A stretch of 64,000 nucleotides of DNA from Callaeas wilsoni (taxonomy: Eukaryota > Chordata > Aves > Passeriformes > Callaeidae), in assembly GCA_013398955.1 (NCBI GenBank), contig VWPU01010170.1, positions 1 to 64,000 of the forward strand, written 5' to 3'. The position numbers and the translations under genes were made by a program. Below are positions 43,443 to 55,331 of the stretch, one piece after another (within the stretch, counting starts at the first letter, position 1; each line of letters begins with the position of its first letter). Below the pieces are notes generated by a model. That model saw only the letters and a list, made by a program, of their open reading frames with translations, had not been told where the DNA came from and did no database searches.

Positions 43443-44463
43443 TATTGCGGATGGGGATGTCCCGAGCCGGGGGTGCTGCAGAGACACCTCTTCACCGGAA
43501 TGTGAGGTGGGGGCTGCACGTTACCCTGGAACTGCTCTATCTAAGCATTTCCCTTTCTTCTCTGAGCTGTTCATCTGGAAGCCTCCGTTGTGTCTGAGGC
43601 TCAGTGCAGGTGTTAATTACACTGTGCTCATTTCCAAGGTGGATATTACAATGCTTTCCCTGCTGCAGCTGGGTGATTTTACAAAATTGTTAATACCCCA
43701 TTCTGGAGAAAATCGAGCATTCTCAATGTTCCCCAAAATGTGTTTAAAAATTTCACACAATTCAGCATTTGCAGGGGTTGCAATTAGCTAAGCCAGAGCA
43801 GAACCTCCCAAAATAACCAGCTCCTTTCTTTTCTGGTGCTTGTTATAACACACAGAGGTTGTTAGACATTTTCTCACCATCAGATTGTAGTTAGATTAAA
43901 TTCATATAATAGAGGATATAAAACCTGTTTCTTTTTAACTCTGTTCTTACAAAAAATTTCCTTTCCTCCAGCCACCTGGATTTGAAGTAGTCTGAAATAC
44001 TGACAGAATTTTGCTACATGAAATCCGGGAAAATGTCAACATTCATGGAACATACACCTGCATTAAGTTGTCTCTTTATGTGCTCAGAAGCTCAAACCCT
44101 TTATAAAGTTAAACTGATACACAAACTAGAATTTATGTATGTATAGATATACATACACAGTCTACCTTATCTCCTGCATTTTCTATTTCACATGTCAGCA
44201 ACTCTGTATAGAAAAATATTGTGTGTATAAAGAATCTTTGCTCTGACTGTAAAACTGCAGGTGTCTCTGGGTGAGAAACATTATCTGTTTAACTGTGCAG
44301 AGCAGCATTACAAATCCGTATAACATGAGGCAACATTATTACATTGCTATTTCCCATGGAGTTTGGGCAGCATCTCATCAGCCAGGATGCTACTCATTTT
44401 CTGTATGAAGTGGCAGAATTTGGGCAGGGATTGGCCAAGGCTTCATTTCTTTCACAGTATTTC
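43443..44463. other. Intergenic, no gene seen
   Basis: AT-rich single-copy sequence, including a repeat-free block at 43600-43800. A 10-bp inverted repeat lies at 44136-44157. Confidence 0.65.
44136..44157. repeat. Perfect 10-bp inverted repeat
   Basis: TGTATGTATA (44136-44145) and TATACATACA (44148-44157) are exact reverse complements around GA. It is TA-rich and could extrude a cruciform. Confidence 0.75.
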
Positions 44464-44600
44464 TGGAAGTGCTCAAGGCCAGGTTGGAGAGGGCTTGGAG
44501 CAACCTGATCTACTGGAAGGTGTCCCTGCCTGTGGCAGGGGGTGCAATGAGATGGGCTTTAAGGACCCTTCCCACCCAAACCATTCCAGGATTCTATATA
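44464..44600 (+). mobile_element. CR1 LINE fragment, sense
   Basis: TGGAAGTGCTCAAGGCCAGG, GGGCTTGGAGCAACCTGATC and AAACCATTCCAGGATTCTAT. Short 3' end only. Confidence 0.92.
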
Positions 44601-45720
44601 TCCCTTCTCTTGCAGAAAGGGTTATAAAACCTCTTATTGCCTAAACAACTGGGTTTTTTCCTTATCTGGAGGAAGACGTGGCTTTCTGTGCCCTCAGTCT
44701 CCTGCTTCGGCATCACGGATATAGCCCAACAGTGCAGTCTGCTGAAATCATAGTTTGCTTTCGGGTGCTGCCAGTCCTTTTTTTAAAATCTGTCAGCCCA
44801 GAGTTTTGACCAACAGTGAAAAATAATCTGTTTAAAAATAAGTTTAAGCAACTCTGTAGGTGTAGCTCATTGAAGTAAAAAAATTGCCCACTGCAGCTTC
44901 AAGATCTTCATAATTAATACACATAAGTGATTGATTGACCTCAAAACTTTGTGGCAGAAAATCTATTCACTCGTCAATCAATTCAAGAAGAGCTGCCATT
45001 TAAAAAGGACTAAGACAGATGTCACCAATGAATTGTACCACAGTGAAATGAAGCAAGGAAAGCAACATCAATTTTTCACTTTCCTCTACACTGGAGTGTC
45101 ACCATGTTCATTTACAAAACCTGTGTGGAAGGCTACGCACCACATGTAAAATGACTGGCTGAGGCTGAGGGAGGGGTAAGAATTTGGTAACAAATTACAG
45201 CAGGAAGTGGAAATAGAATGAGAAATGTGGTACCCGAGACATGGTTTGCCGAAGGCCAGGTCTAGAGCATCTGATGGAAAGGAGGAAGCTCAGCACTGCT
45301 TCCCAAGGCCAGTGGCTCTGAACTTCTACATGCTCTTCTGAGGAGTTGGATGAAGCTCTGCAGAACTTTGTAAAACCATGGAAAAATGTGATTTGTGAAC
45401 TCAAGCTAAGTTCCCCGGTACTATATATATAGGGGTGTCTGAACGTCGCGTGCAGCAGCAGAGACTGGTGAGGTGTGACCAAAAGTCATTTGGGCTTGAC
45501 GACAAGCAGTAAGGCTGAGAAGTACTGCTGTCACCCATGGGTCTCCTACCTTTGCTGGAACACTTTGCATTGTAACCTGTGCTTCCATTGGTCCTGCTTT
45601 TAGGAACAGACAAACGCAACAGACAAGTTGGAGAGCGTTGCAGTGTCTTGGTCTGTACAAGCAGGTACCTGCAATAGCTCTGCCATACCTGGCAGTGCAG
45701 TGGAGGTTCCGAAACATTCC
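44601..45720. other. Intergenic, no gene seen
   Basis: Single-copy sequence with a short TA run (TATATATATA near 45423). No gene recognised. Confidence 0.65.
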
Positions 45721-45985
45721 AATCATGGAATGGTTTGGAAGGACCTTAAAATCTCATCTCATTCCACCACCTGCCATGGGCAAGGACACCTTCCACTATC
45801 CTAGGTTGCTCCTTTCCAACCTGGCCTTGAACATTTCCTGGGATGGGGTAGCCACAGCCTCTCTGGGCAACCTGTGCCAGGGCCTCACCACCTTCAGAGG
45901 GAAGAAACTTTCCCTAATGTCCAATCTAAAACTCCTCTCTTTCAGTTTAAATCCACTCCTGTCACTCCCTGCCCTTGTAAAAATG
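45721..45985 (-). mobile_element. CR1 LINE fragment, antisense
   Basis: AATCATGGAATGGTTTGGAA, CACCTTCCACTATCCTAGG, GGGCAACCTGTGCCAGGGC and TGTCCAATCTAAAACTCC, ending near CCCTTGTAAAAATG. Confidence 0.95.
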
Positions 45986-47104
45986 TGTGAAGAGATGTTC
46001 AGAACTTGCTGGAGGATGGGCAGAGCCGAGAACCATCAGGGCTGTTTGACTGCCACCTCGTTGCTGAGACCCCTCTTGTTCTGTGTGCCAATGCTCAGCT
46101 CTACTGGAATCAGAAGGGACGTCTCTGGGCAGGAAAGTCATCCCACTTCGTCTGAGATTCTGCAATAGCAAGTAATTTTTCCTGGCTTTACATCATTGAA
46201 GCTCCTGTCAAACAGTGATGAACCACCCAAAGCTTTTGCTGTTGCAGACAGCTGGGATGGTGCAGGCGGGATAGGAAAAGCAGCACAAAAGATGGGGATA
46301 GATTTATGGGAAGTTAGTCCAGAGTCTAAACCAAAGCAAAGTTCCTTTCAATACAACACTTGGAGTTTCCAATAAAAACACTTTATCCCATGAAAGCAAG
46401 AACTGCATATAATTAAGAAGTGCAAATGAAGGTGTTTAGCAAAGTGTTTTGCTTCATTTCAAAGGGACACACACACACAAAATCATCCTTCAAAGACTGC
46501 CAGTGCCCCGAGCATGTGAGAATCTGTCTCTGCCACCTGCTACCCACCCAGCACAGAGCAGAGGATGTGCATACACACTAATTGCTGTTAGGTGTGGTGG
46601 CTTTTTTTTTTTTAAGCAATTCCTTCTTTCTCATATAAGCTTTTTCTCTTTCCAAATGAAAACAAACTGCATTAATTTCTTCTGATTTAGTGGCACTCTG
46701 GCTCTGTTTACACTGACTCAGTGCTTCTTAATTTAAACCCAGGACAATTGTAATTTCAGCTCTATTTGCAGCTGTTCAGATTTTAATATGTTAGCCTGAA
46801 CATTTCTGCAGAGGATGCTGAGCACTATTTTCATTATAATTAGTGCTGCAAAAGTTCTGGTTCTGTCAGCTCCACTTTTAATATTTTATAATCAATAGCC
46901 AGATAAATAATAATGCAGTCAGGAGCCCCTTTGCCTGTGATAGAGTAGACAATATCCTGAAAATGCAAAGGTATAAACCAAGTGTTCTGACACTCAGTGG
47001 AGAAGATATTCACAGCTTGCACTGTATTTTGCCCTGTGATACAACAGAAGAAAACAAACAAAATTAATTAAAAGGCTGTAAATTTTTCATATATGGACAT
47101 GCAA
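45986..47104. other. Intergenic, no gene seen
   Basis: Short CA run near 46470, a T-run at 46600-46613, then AT-rich single-copy sequence to 47104. Confidence 0.65.
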
Positions 47105-47371
47105 TGATAGGACAAGGGGAAATGGTTTAAACTGACAGAGAGAAGGTTTATGTTGGATATTAGGGAGAAATTCTTGACTGTGAAGGTTGTAAGGCACTGG
47201 AACAAGTTGCCCAGAGAAGCTGTGGCTGCCCCATCCCTGAAAGTGTCCAAGGCCAGTTTGGATGGGGCTTGGAGCAACCTGGGCTAGTGGAAGGTGTCTC
47301 TGCCCTTGGCAGGGGGGTGGAATGGGATAAACTTTTATGTTTCTTTCTAACTCAAACCATTCCTGGGTTTG
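47105..47371 (+). mobile_element. CR1 LINE fragment, sense
   Basis: TGATAGGACAAGGGGAAATG, TGTTGGATATTAGGGAGAAA, GAACAAGTTGCCCAGAGAAG and GGATGGGGCTTGGAGCAACC. The octamer tail is decayed to CATTCCTGGGTTT. Confidence 0.94.
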
Positions 47372-49976
47372 ATAATAAATATTCCTAGCATGCTAGTTCA
47401 AATCCTTGCATTCAAATTATCTTCAGTGTGAGATGGTGTGGAATTTTTAATATCAATTACTTACTTACTCCTGCTCCTCCAGTTCACGTGTGTAGGAAGC
47501 TGCTTAAAATTCAGAGCAAAGGCCTCCATGTCAGCCCTTCCACTCCCAGGGAAGTTCCCATCTGAGCACAGTAAACTTCAGTGGAAACCACTGATTTACT
47601 TCAAACCAAACCTCTATTTCAGGTCACGAGAATCATCAGAAGATATTTGGACCCTTTGTATGCAGATATGTTTATTTAATTTGAACTTATTTGTGCAACT
47701 GCATTGTAAGAAGATGAGAAATGGGATATAATTTCACAGAGGTTCTGTTATCTTCTTCTTTAGCAATAAAACATGTTGGTGCCCTTTGCTAAGGCTCAGG
47801 GTGGCTTTGAAGAGCAGTGAGTTCACCATCTAAACCACAATGGGGTGTTGCCACTCAGGAGGGCAGAAACTTTGTTTGGGGATTTTGGTTGGGGAAGTTC
47901 TGATATACTTTCAGTCAAATTTCTAATTTAATCATTTGGAGTTGGGTCCCTAGGCATGGCAGAGGTTGCCTGAAACCTAAAATCTTACCAGACAATGAAG
48001 TTTGTCTATTATCCCTCTAATCAGATGGTCTTGCAAAGCTACTGGATAAAACTAAAGAGAAATGAAGGAAAAAAAAGAATGAGAGTGATGTAATGGAAGA
48101 AAAGCAGAGACAAAATACTGTCTGGAGAGAAGAGTGCGGAAATATACCCCACAAAATAAACTGAGAAACAGCAAAAGATTATGAGATCTCATTTATCTCT
48201 CATGTGTTGCTCTCTCAGTGACTGAGCACTAATAGAGCAATAAAAGGTTTGCTCCAAAATCTTCTTGTTCAGAATTCACAAGAATACCTAAACAACGAAC
48301 TTTTAGCACAGCTATTAATATTTTTTAAGTTTTTCCTTAAAAAGGAACTGATATTTGGCCTTATCAACTCTGTATCATCTCTAGAAGCTGCTCATGACAA
48401 ATTTAGGTGGGTAAATTCATGTTAACTGGGAAATCAAGCATTTATTCTGGGCAGAAGGCGCAATGAGAAACTCTCTTTTTCCCCACACTGTAACAGAGGG
48501 ATAAACAACCAGAGAGGGGATTTGTGAAACAAACCTGTGATCTTGAATCCTCCAGAAGGAATATAGGGAACTGTGCAGGTCGTACAAGCGTCTACAAATC
48601 AGTCACTTAGATCAGTGCTGTGGACTTTAAACATTCCCCGCTTGAGCTCAGCAGTGCATGAAGGTTGCAGGTACCCTGAGGAGCACCACCGCACTCAGCC
48701 ATGCAGCCAAAAAGGTGGAAGAGCCTTTTCCCCACAGAAATTTTGCTCTGCAGTAACGATGCTCCCACTTCCATCTGCTTCTGTCTGCAGACCTGTGCTC
48801 CCCCCATCCTTACGATAGGACTTGGGGCATTCACCTCTCTTCCCTGGTGCTGCTTAAGGCTCCTTACAGCCATTGCCTTTATTTAGCCTCTTCCCAAAGC
48901 AATGCTACCCCCAGAGCAGGCTTACCAGTGGGAATTACCCTCTGGAAGGCTTTGCTGGCTTTATGGACCCCAGCAAAATCCAGAAGCATAATTCTGCAAT
49001 TTTGTAGAGAAAATGTAACATAGTCTACAGATATCTTATGAAATGTGATAAAATATTCTGAAAAATCACTTGAAAAATCTGGCATGTCTCTTCCTGGGGT
49101 CGAGCCTGGCAGAACTTGTGCTCTGCCATGGTCAGGAGCAGGGCTGGAGGAGTCACCGTGCACTGTCCCTGTCCACGGCTGAGACTCAGCTCCCAGAGAA
49201 GCCCAATTCAGCCAAGATTTAATTGTGAATCTTGAATAAATGAGCCCCAGAGAAACAATACCTTTCCCACCTCCCTCAGCCCAAACAACCCTGGGTATGC
49301 AAGTCAGATAAAGTGTTTTATACCAGAAGTGTGGTGAGGAGATCAAAATGTTGGGTGGCTTCAGGAAGAAGATAGTAAAAATTCCTGGGAGTTTAGGAGG
49401 ATTTTTCTCTTATAAGAGGCAATAGCTTTTGTAATGGCCGTGCATAGATTTTATTATTAGGACAGCCTATCTGGAGACTTAATGTTGGCAGTGCAAAACT
49501 TCTGTATTTGCCTTTTATTATAACAATTTAATTTGCACTTGGCTACTATGAAAATTCCTTGTTTTCAGGAAGAACAGAAGTAAATGGCTTGCCTGGAGAT
49601 CTGTCCCAGTGCCCTGTGCTCTGATCTGTGAGGGGGATCAGCTTTGTAGTTGCTTACCTCAGATCCCTCAAAAAATGCTGTTAAATTGAGCTCCACCTTC
49701 TCTCCCCAAGCACTGCTGGATTTTGTTCAGAAGCTTATGTTTTGTATGAAATATAATCTCTTCTTGCAGTGAACTGCGGGGTATGCAAGTGCCAACAGCT
49801 TCCAACAGAATGGTTGTGGGGCTTGGGATGAGACAATGTTTTCCCAAGAGAAAATAATAGCTAATCCCAGTTCTCTGTACCACTCAATCTCTGAGGATCT
49901 GAGGATTTCCCTGTCTGGGGTTGTTTGGTGTTGAAGTTGGACAGACATCACTTCAGGAAGTAGCAACAAGGTCACT
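47372..49976. other. Intergenic, no gene seen
   Basis: 2.6 kb of single-copy, moderately AT-rich sequence. No repeat, RNA gene or recognisable exon. A tRNA-like B-box string near 47394 lacks the rest of a tRNA. Confidence 0.65.
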
Positions 49977-50170
49977 GAATCATGGGATGATTTGGGTTGG
50001 AAAGGATGTTAAAATCATCTCATGCCAGCCCCTGCCCTAGGCAGGGATACCTTCCATTGTCCCAGGTTGCTCCAAGCCCTGTCCAACCCTGTCTTGAACC
50101 CCAGGGATGGGGCAGCTACAGATGCTCTGGGCATGCTGTGCCAGGGCCTCACCACCCTCACAGGGAAGTA
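49977..50170 (-). mobile_element. CR1 LINE fragment, antisense
   Basis: GAATCATGGGATGATTTGGG, GATACCTTCCATTGTCCC and ATGGGGCAGCTACAGATGC, followed by GGGCCTCACCACCCTCACAG. Confidence 0.93.
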
Positions 50171-51246
50171 ATGCTTGTATTTTGATTTATTGAAGAATCT
50201 GGGCTATTTTGGAGATGCTGTAAAGGTCTTACCACCTTTGAGGCTTGTGGGGTGAGTTCAAGTAAAAATCCAAGGTGGTGCCAGGGAAATTCCATTTGAA
50301 GCAGTGAAAAACTGCTTGCAGGAGGTGGATGAGGCAGTAAAACTCAGGCATATGGTTGGCAGACTTATGTTAGGATTGAAATTTGAGGAGGTAATTAGTG
50401 GCATGATTACAGCACTAAATATAATCAACAATGACAGCAAACGAGACAAGCTCTGAGGTGTCAGTGGTGGTACAGAAATGTTCTCGAAGAGCAGAGCCCA
50501 ATCTCTGGAGGTTCCTCTGTGGCCCCAGGGTTTATTCTCACTGCATCACCTTACCTGTGGCCTTCATCCGAGAGAAATCTCTGCTATGCTGGAATTCCTG
50601 ACCTCTGTCCTATTAACTTCTCCTGTGGTTTAACTCATATTTGCCATCTTCATTAAGTTTTTGTGTCCCCCAGGGCTGTTTCTGAGGCTTGATGGAGAAT
50701 TTCCCAAACTCCCGCCTTTCAACGCGTCTTCCTCCCAGCCTTTGTTAGCATTCCAGCACACATCAGTGGGGTTATGTCTTCAAGGTTAAAAAATTCTGAC
50801 AGCAAGTCAGATTCCTGGTCTGAAGTTTCCCTTTGAAGTCTTTCTTCAAGTCACTGGGGAAGGAGCAGGCAGGGAAGTGATGTGTAGGGCCCTGACCCAC
50901 AGCCTCAAGCCCAGAGCTTTCTGCTGGGGGAAGAGTTGCTGTTTGTTGAGAGAGGGAAAATAATAGGAAAATTAATCACGCTGCCTTTTGTTTTCAAAAC
51001 TATAGCTGTCCATCCACTCAATATTCATGACATGTGACTTAATGTGTAATGTACAATAAATTGAAGCCTATTTCAGTGTCCTTCTGCTCTTCCAGCAGTG
51101 CATGACATGCCTTGTGAAACTGAAAGAATAATTAAAATTCATTCCCGGGGAAGAAAACTTTGTAATTACCATTAAAAAAATCTTTGTACGGTTTTCTGTC
51201 ATGCAAGAAATTCCACTGAACTATTATCAGCAATCAGAGTCTGAGC
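50171..51246. other. Intergenic, no gene seen
   Basis: Single-copy sequence, AT-rich after about 50940. Nothing recognised. Confidence 0.65.
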
Positions 51247-51342
51247 GGCCTGGGCTGGTGGAAGGTGTCCTTGCCCATGGCAGGGGTGGAGCGAGATGAG
51301 CTCTAAGGTCCCTTGCCACCCAAACCATTTCGTGGTTCTATA
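51247..51342 (+). mobile_element. CR1 LINE 3' tail, sense
   Basis: CCTGGGCTGGTGGAAGGTG, CATGGCAGGGGTGGAGCGAG and CCAAACCATTTCGTGGTTCT. Only the last ~100 bp of the element. Confidence 0.9.
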
Positions 51343-54141
51343 AACAGCAACGCACTCCAGTTGGAAAGGACACGTCAACTGGTTAAACTAACTTTAGTGC
51401 ATCTGTCTGAGTGCTCCAGGTGATGCTGCAAACTCTCCCTGAGCACATGTGCTCTTACGTGTGATGGGAAGAGCAGCTCTGCAACCTGTGTTTTGATGTG
51501 GGGTCTGGGAATGTTGCAGGACCAGGACTGTTGGGTCAACCCTGATTCAACAAACCAGTTAAGCAAAATGCAATTTAATCTAAATGGTTGACATTAAATA
51601 TGTGCCTAATTCACTTCAGACTGTGTCCTCTTATTTTTGGTGGGCTGGGATCCCTCATCAGGTGTGAAACCTCAACAGGGAGAACCTGGCCTGAAAGAGT
51701 TCCTTCATTTTCTGCTTGGCGGTTTGAATTTCCAGGGGCAGCAAGACTGGCTGTTTTAAATTCTTTTGATCAATTATTTTTTCAACCACAACTTGCTGGA
51801 ATTAAGTGAGTTTTGATTGGAAAATAAGCTTAACCAACTGCTTTATTAGTCAGAGGAAACTGCTTTGGCTAATTGACAGAGGAAATATTGGAAAAGAAAT
51901 TGAGACATGGAAAATGTTACTTACCAGGAATAGTTCAGCTCCCCTCAATCACGTTAGCTTTCCGTTTTGTGGTGATATTGAATTCAGGCATGTTATAAGC
52001 TTTTTTAAAAGGGAAATAGACAATTTTCTTAGTAGTGGAAAGTAATTGCATTAGATTTATTGAAACAAAGATGATTTATCCAGGTTTGTGACTGGTAATA
52101 TGAGTTCTTGAGGTGTAGAAAACCAACGGGGCTATTTGGTTCACTGTCAAGCCTGTCAAGGCTTCTTGTCCCTTAGAGCAGCCAGAACAAAAGGAAATGC
52201 AGGCAGTAGCTATGAAAGAAAGATGAGAAAAGAAAAGGAAAGCTTTGGGTGTGCGAAGAAGGTGAGTCGAGTGATTGAGCGCCACATCAGTCCACTGGCA
52301 AGAGGTCCTGAGGGGTTTGCTTAGGCATGTGGTGCTTCCTGGCACTTAGAATCTACCTGGTCCTCAACAGGATGGACCAACTTCTCCTCCCATCTGCATT
52401 TCTGATGCTGGTGAACCACCTGAGATGAGTGAATGCTTGTGGCTGGGTGGGTTCACACTGAGCTGCCTCTCCAGATCGGAGTTTCATGGTCCAAGTCATG
52501 AGCTGTGGACATGGCACATCCTCACCTGCTCCTGCCCAGCTTCAAAATCAACAGAAAATAAAGCCAAGGGCTCAGAGATGCTGATGCCCAATGGCTGCTC
52601 CCAGCAAGAGAGGCCTTACACTGTGTGTTTTGGATCAATGATCACAATGCCTGGAATATCACTGTATATATGTACTGAACCTGAGAAACAATCATTTAAA
52701 TTCATGTTGGATCGCTTGGCCTGAAGTTTCCTTTACAGTGAATTATTAAGTTGGTGATAAATACATTTTGTCATTTCCTACATCATAAACATTTATTTCT
52801 AGTACTAATTAGAACAGATTAATTGTCACAGAAGTTATATGTGTCTGTAAAATCTGGCCTTTGTTCCACTAAACACTGCGCAGGCAGATGTGCCCCACAA
52901 ATCTGGGTTACAGTAGCAGATGGCAGGTATTCCTGTGTAATTAGCCAGCAAGGCTGGGTTACCCACTTACCTGAGTAATTAAGGGGTTTGTAGAAAAATG
53001 TTCAGCTAAAGCAGAAATATGAATATTACAGCTCTCTGCCTCTGCTTTTAAGCCTTATGTTCACTGCTGGCTTTTGAAAGTGGAAGTACAAGGGATGGAG
53101 CACAAAAAGAGCTTTTCCAATTGCTCATGTGCTAGAGGGATTAGGGACAGTTTTTTAAGTTGGTTATTTTTGATTTAATGAGGGCTAAAAGCCACTGGTT
53201 TTTACCACTGTCCTCTGGTGGTAACCAGAAACATTATTTTCAGCTGTGTTTTCTGTGCGTTATGGTTGAGCATGGCTGTACTCGACACAGTCACTAAGTG
53301 TTGGGGGATATAGTTATCTGTAATACATTTAAGACACAAGAGCCTGTGCAGCTGTCCTTAGCCACAGGTCATGTTTTTCCCTCTGGCTGTGAACCCCAGT
53401 AAGAGATGTTTCAGCAGCTTTGCCGTTACCCACACAGGCAGTGGGGATGGTTTGCTGAGCACAGAGATGACTCTGGGCAGCAGATCCTCCTGGCACCATC
53501 AGATTTATAGCCCACATGTATCCTAATGCCTTAAACACAGTGTCTTGCTGACGGGAAACCTTTTGGACTGGTTCAGCATTTGTCATAAATTACTCAAGTG
53601 GGAGCATCTCCCTGTTCCTGCTGCGGGGGGCAGCAGGGACACAGCTCCTGCAGACATTCCCCTCCCAGCCAGGTCCCTGGGCTGGTGCAGGGCACAGGGC
53701 AGCCTGAGGGGGTTGTTTTGTCTCCTCTGCTCCCAGGGGTCTGTCCAAAGGGATGGGTGAAAGTGGCTTTGGTGCCAGAGGTTGGAATTGGGATCAAAAG
53801 AGGAAAAGCTCTAAGACTGGACATAGCAAATGCAGACATAGCTGTGCAAACCCACCCAGAAATTGTGGTGCTTGGGCCTTCTAATGCAGCACAGCATCTT
53901 GGCAGGGGTGAGCAGAAATCCCCCACATCATGCACAGAACTGTAAATGTGATCCCATTTCTTTTTTGACTCTTCTGCATGGCATAGAGTGGGTGCAGAAT
54001 AGTCAAAATGCAAACTAAGAGGAAAATACTGAGCTTCATATTAAAAGTCTTGCCTACTTTTGTCTTGAAAGATGTTGGATCACATTCCTGCTGTGGTTAT
54101 AGTCAGTAACTCTTTTAATGAAATCATACAATCCTGTGAAT
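51343..54141. other. Intergenic, no gene seen
   Basis: 2.8 kb without a recognised repeat or gene. It contains an 8-bp-arm inverted repeat at 53617-53637 within a small GC-rich patch (about 53600-53720). Confidence 0.65.
53617..53637. repeat. Inverted repeat with G5 loop
   Basis: CCTGCTGC (53617-53624) and GCAGCAGG (53630-53637) flank GGGGG. The GGGGGGCAGCAGGG side resembles half of a CTCF core, but the full motif is not met. Confidence 0.6.
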
Positions 54142-54402
54142 GAATCCTAGAATGGTTTGCATTGGAAGGGACCTTAAATCCCATCCCACGATGGACAGGG
54201 ACACCTTCCACTATCCCAGGTTGCTCCAAGCCCTGTCTATCCTGGCCTTAAACACTTCCAGGGATGGGGCAGCCACAGCTTGTCTGGGCAACCTGTGTCA
54301 GGGCCTCACCACCCCCACAGGGAAGAATTTCTTCCCAAAATCGAATCTAAACCTATTCCAAGGGAAGAATTTCTTCCCAAAATCTAATCTAAACCTATTC
54401 CA
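54142..54402 (-). mobile_element. CR1 LINE fragment, antisense, with internal duplication
   Basis: GAATCCTAGAATGGTTTGC, GACACCTTCCACTATCCC and CCTTAAACACTTCCAGGG, then a TTTCTTCCCAAAATC..CTATTCC segment present twice in tandem. Confidence 0.94.
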
Positions 54403-54403
54403 A
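54320..54403. repeat. 42-bp tandem duplication inside a CR1
   Basis: Two adjacent 42-bp copies, each beginning GGGAAGAATTTCTTCCC. They differ visibly at one base (AATCGAATC versus AATCTAATC). The repeated core GGGAAGAATTTCTTCCC is almost perfectly palindromic, which may have promoted slippage. Confidence 0.9.
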
Positions 54404-55030
54404 GGTATATTACAGGATCATCTGCAGAGAGAATGAAGCTCCCAGGCAGACTCCCAGCCTGATGAAGATGCAGTTCAACTCAGACTTTAATGTCCTATGT
54501 TCCTCAAAGAGTGATGAACTTTGAGGGGATAGCAGGGCAATTTCTTCTCTGGATCTCATTTGGGCCAAGAATGACAAATGTAGCTGTTAATTTAATTGTC
54601 AGTTGAATTGCCTTTTGCAGAGCTGGCCCAAAAATCAATGCACGGAGTTATATTGGCTGCATGTATGAGCGTTATATATACCCCAAAAAACCTCATGCTT
54701 GCTTTTAGTCAATTGGAAAACAGTGTAAGATGATAATAAAGCCTGAACTCAAATAGGCTGTTTGGCTGCAATATCTGTAATTTAAAATTTGTGCATTCCC
54801 ACTTCCACCAGAGCAGAAATGGAAGGTCATGTGCTACTGCTGGGAGCACAAGGATTGGGCAGGGAAGCCTGGGGAGCAACAGCGAGCATGGTGGTGGATC
54901 TGCTCTGTAAGAACTCAGGTGGGGGGCAAATCCATCCCTGAGTGGGGAAATGTCCCTAGGAAAGGTCTGCGAGGTGTGAAATACAAGCCCCGGAGAGCTG
55001 CATGGTACTGGCTGCTGGGGTGAGTTTTAA
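54404..55030. other. Spacer between two antisense CR1 copies
   Basis: About 630 bp of single-copy sequence with nothing recognised. Confidence 0.7.
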
Positions 55031-55331
55031 TCCCAGAATCCCGGAATGGTTTGGCTTGGAAGGACCTTAAAGATCATCTCATTCCACCCCCTGTCATGGG
55101 CAGGGACACCTTCAACTAGACCAGGTTCCAACTTGGCCTTGAACATTTCCAGGGATGGGGCAGCCGCAGCTTCCCTGGGCAACTTGTGCCAGGGTCTCAC
55201 CACCCTCTGAGTAAAGAATTGCTTCTAACACCTAATCTAAATCTCTCCTCTTTTAGCTTAAAGCTATCCCCTCTTGTCCTGTCACTATCTGCCTGGATAA
55301 AATGTTGTTCTCTCTCCTTTTTGTAAGGCTC
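55031..55331 (-). mobile_element. CR1 LINE fragment, antisense, ~300 bp
   Basis: TCCCAGAATCCCGGAATGG, CACCCCCTGTCATGGGCAGG, AACATTTCCAGGGATGGGG, ACCTAATCTAAATCTCTCC and CCTCTTGTCCTGTCACTATC. Similarity fades near TTTTGTAAGGCTC. Confidence 0.94.

Noticed and set aside
47393..47403. tRNA-like B-box string AGTTCAAATCC
   Set aside because: No A-box, anticodon arm or acceptor pairing around it.
53617..53637. CTCF site in the CTGCGGGGGGCAGCAGG stretch
   Set aside because: Only the GGCAGC end matches; the A-G core positions do not.
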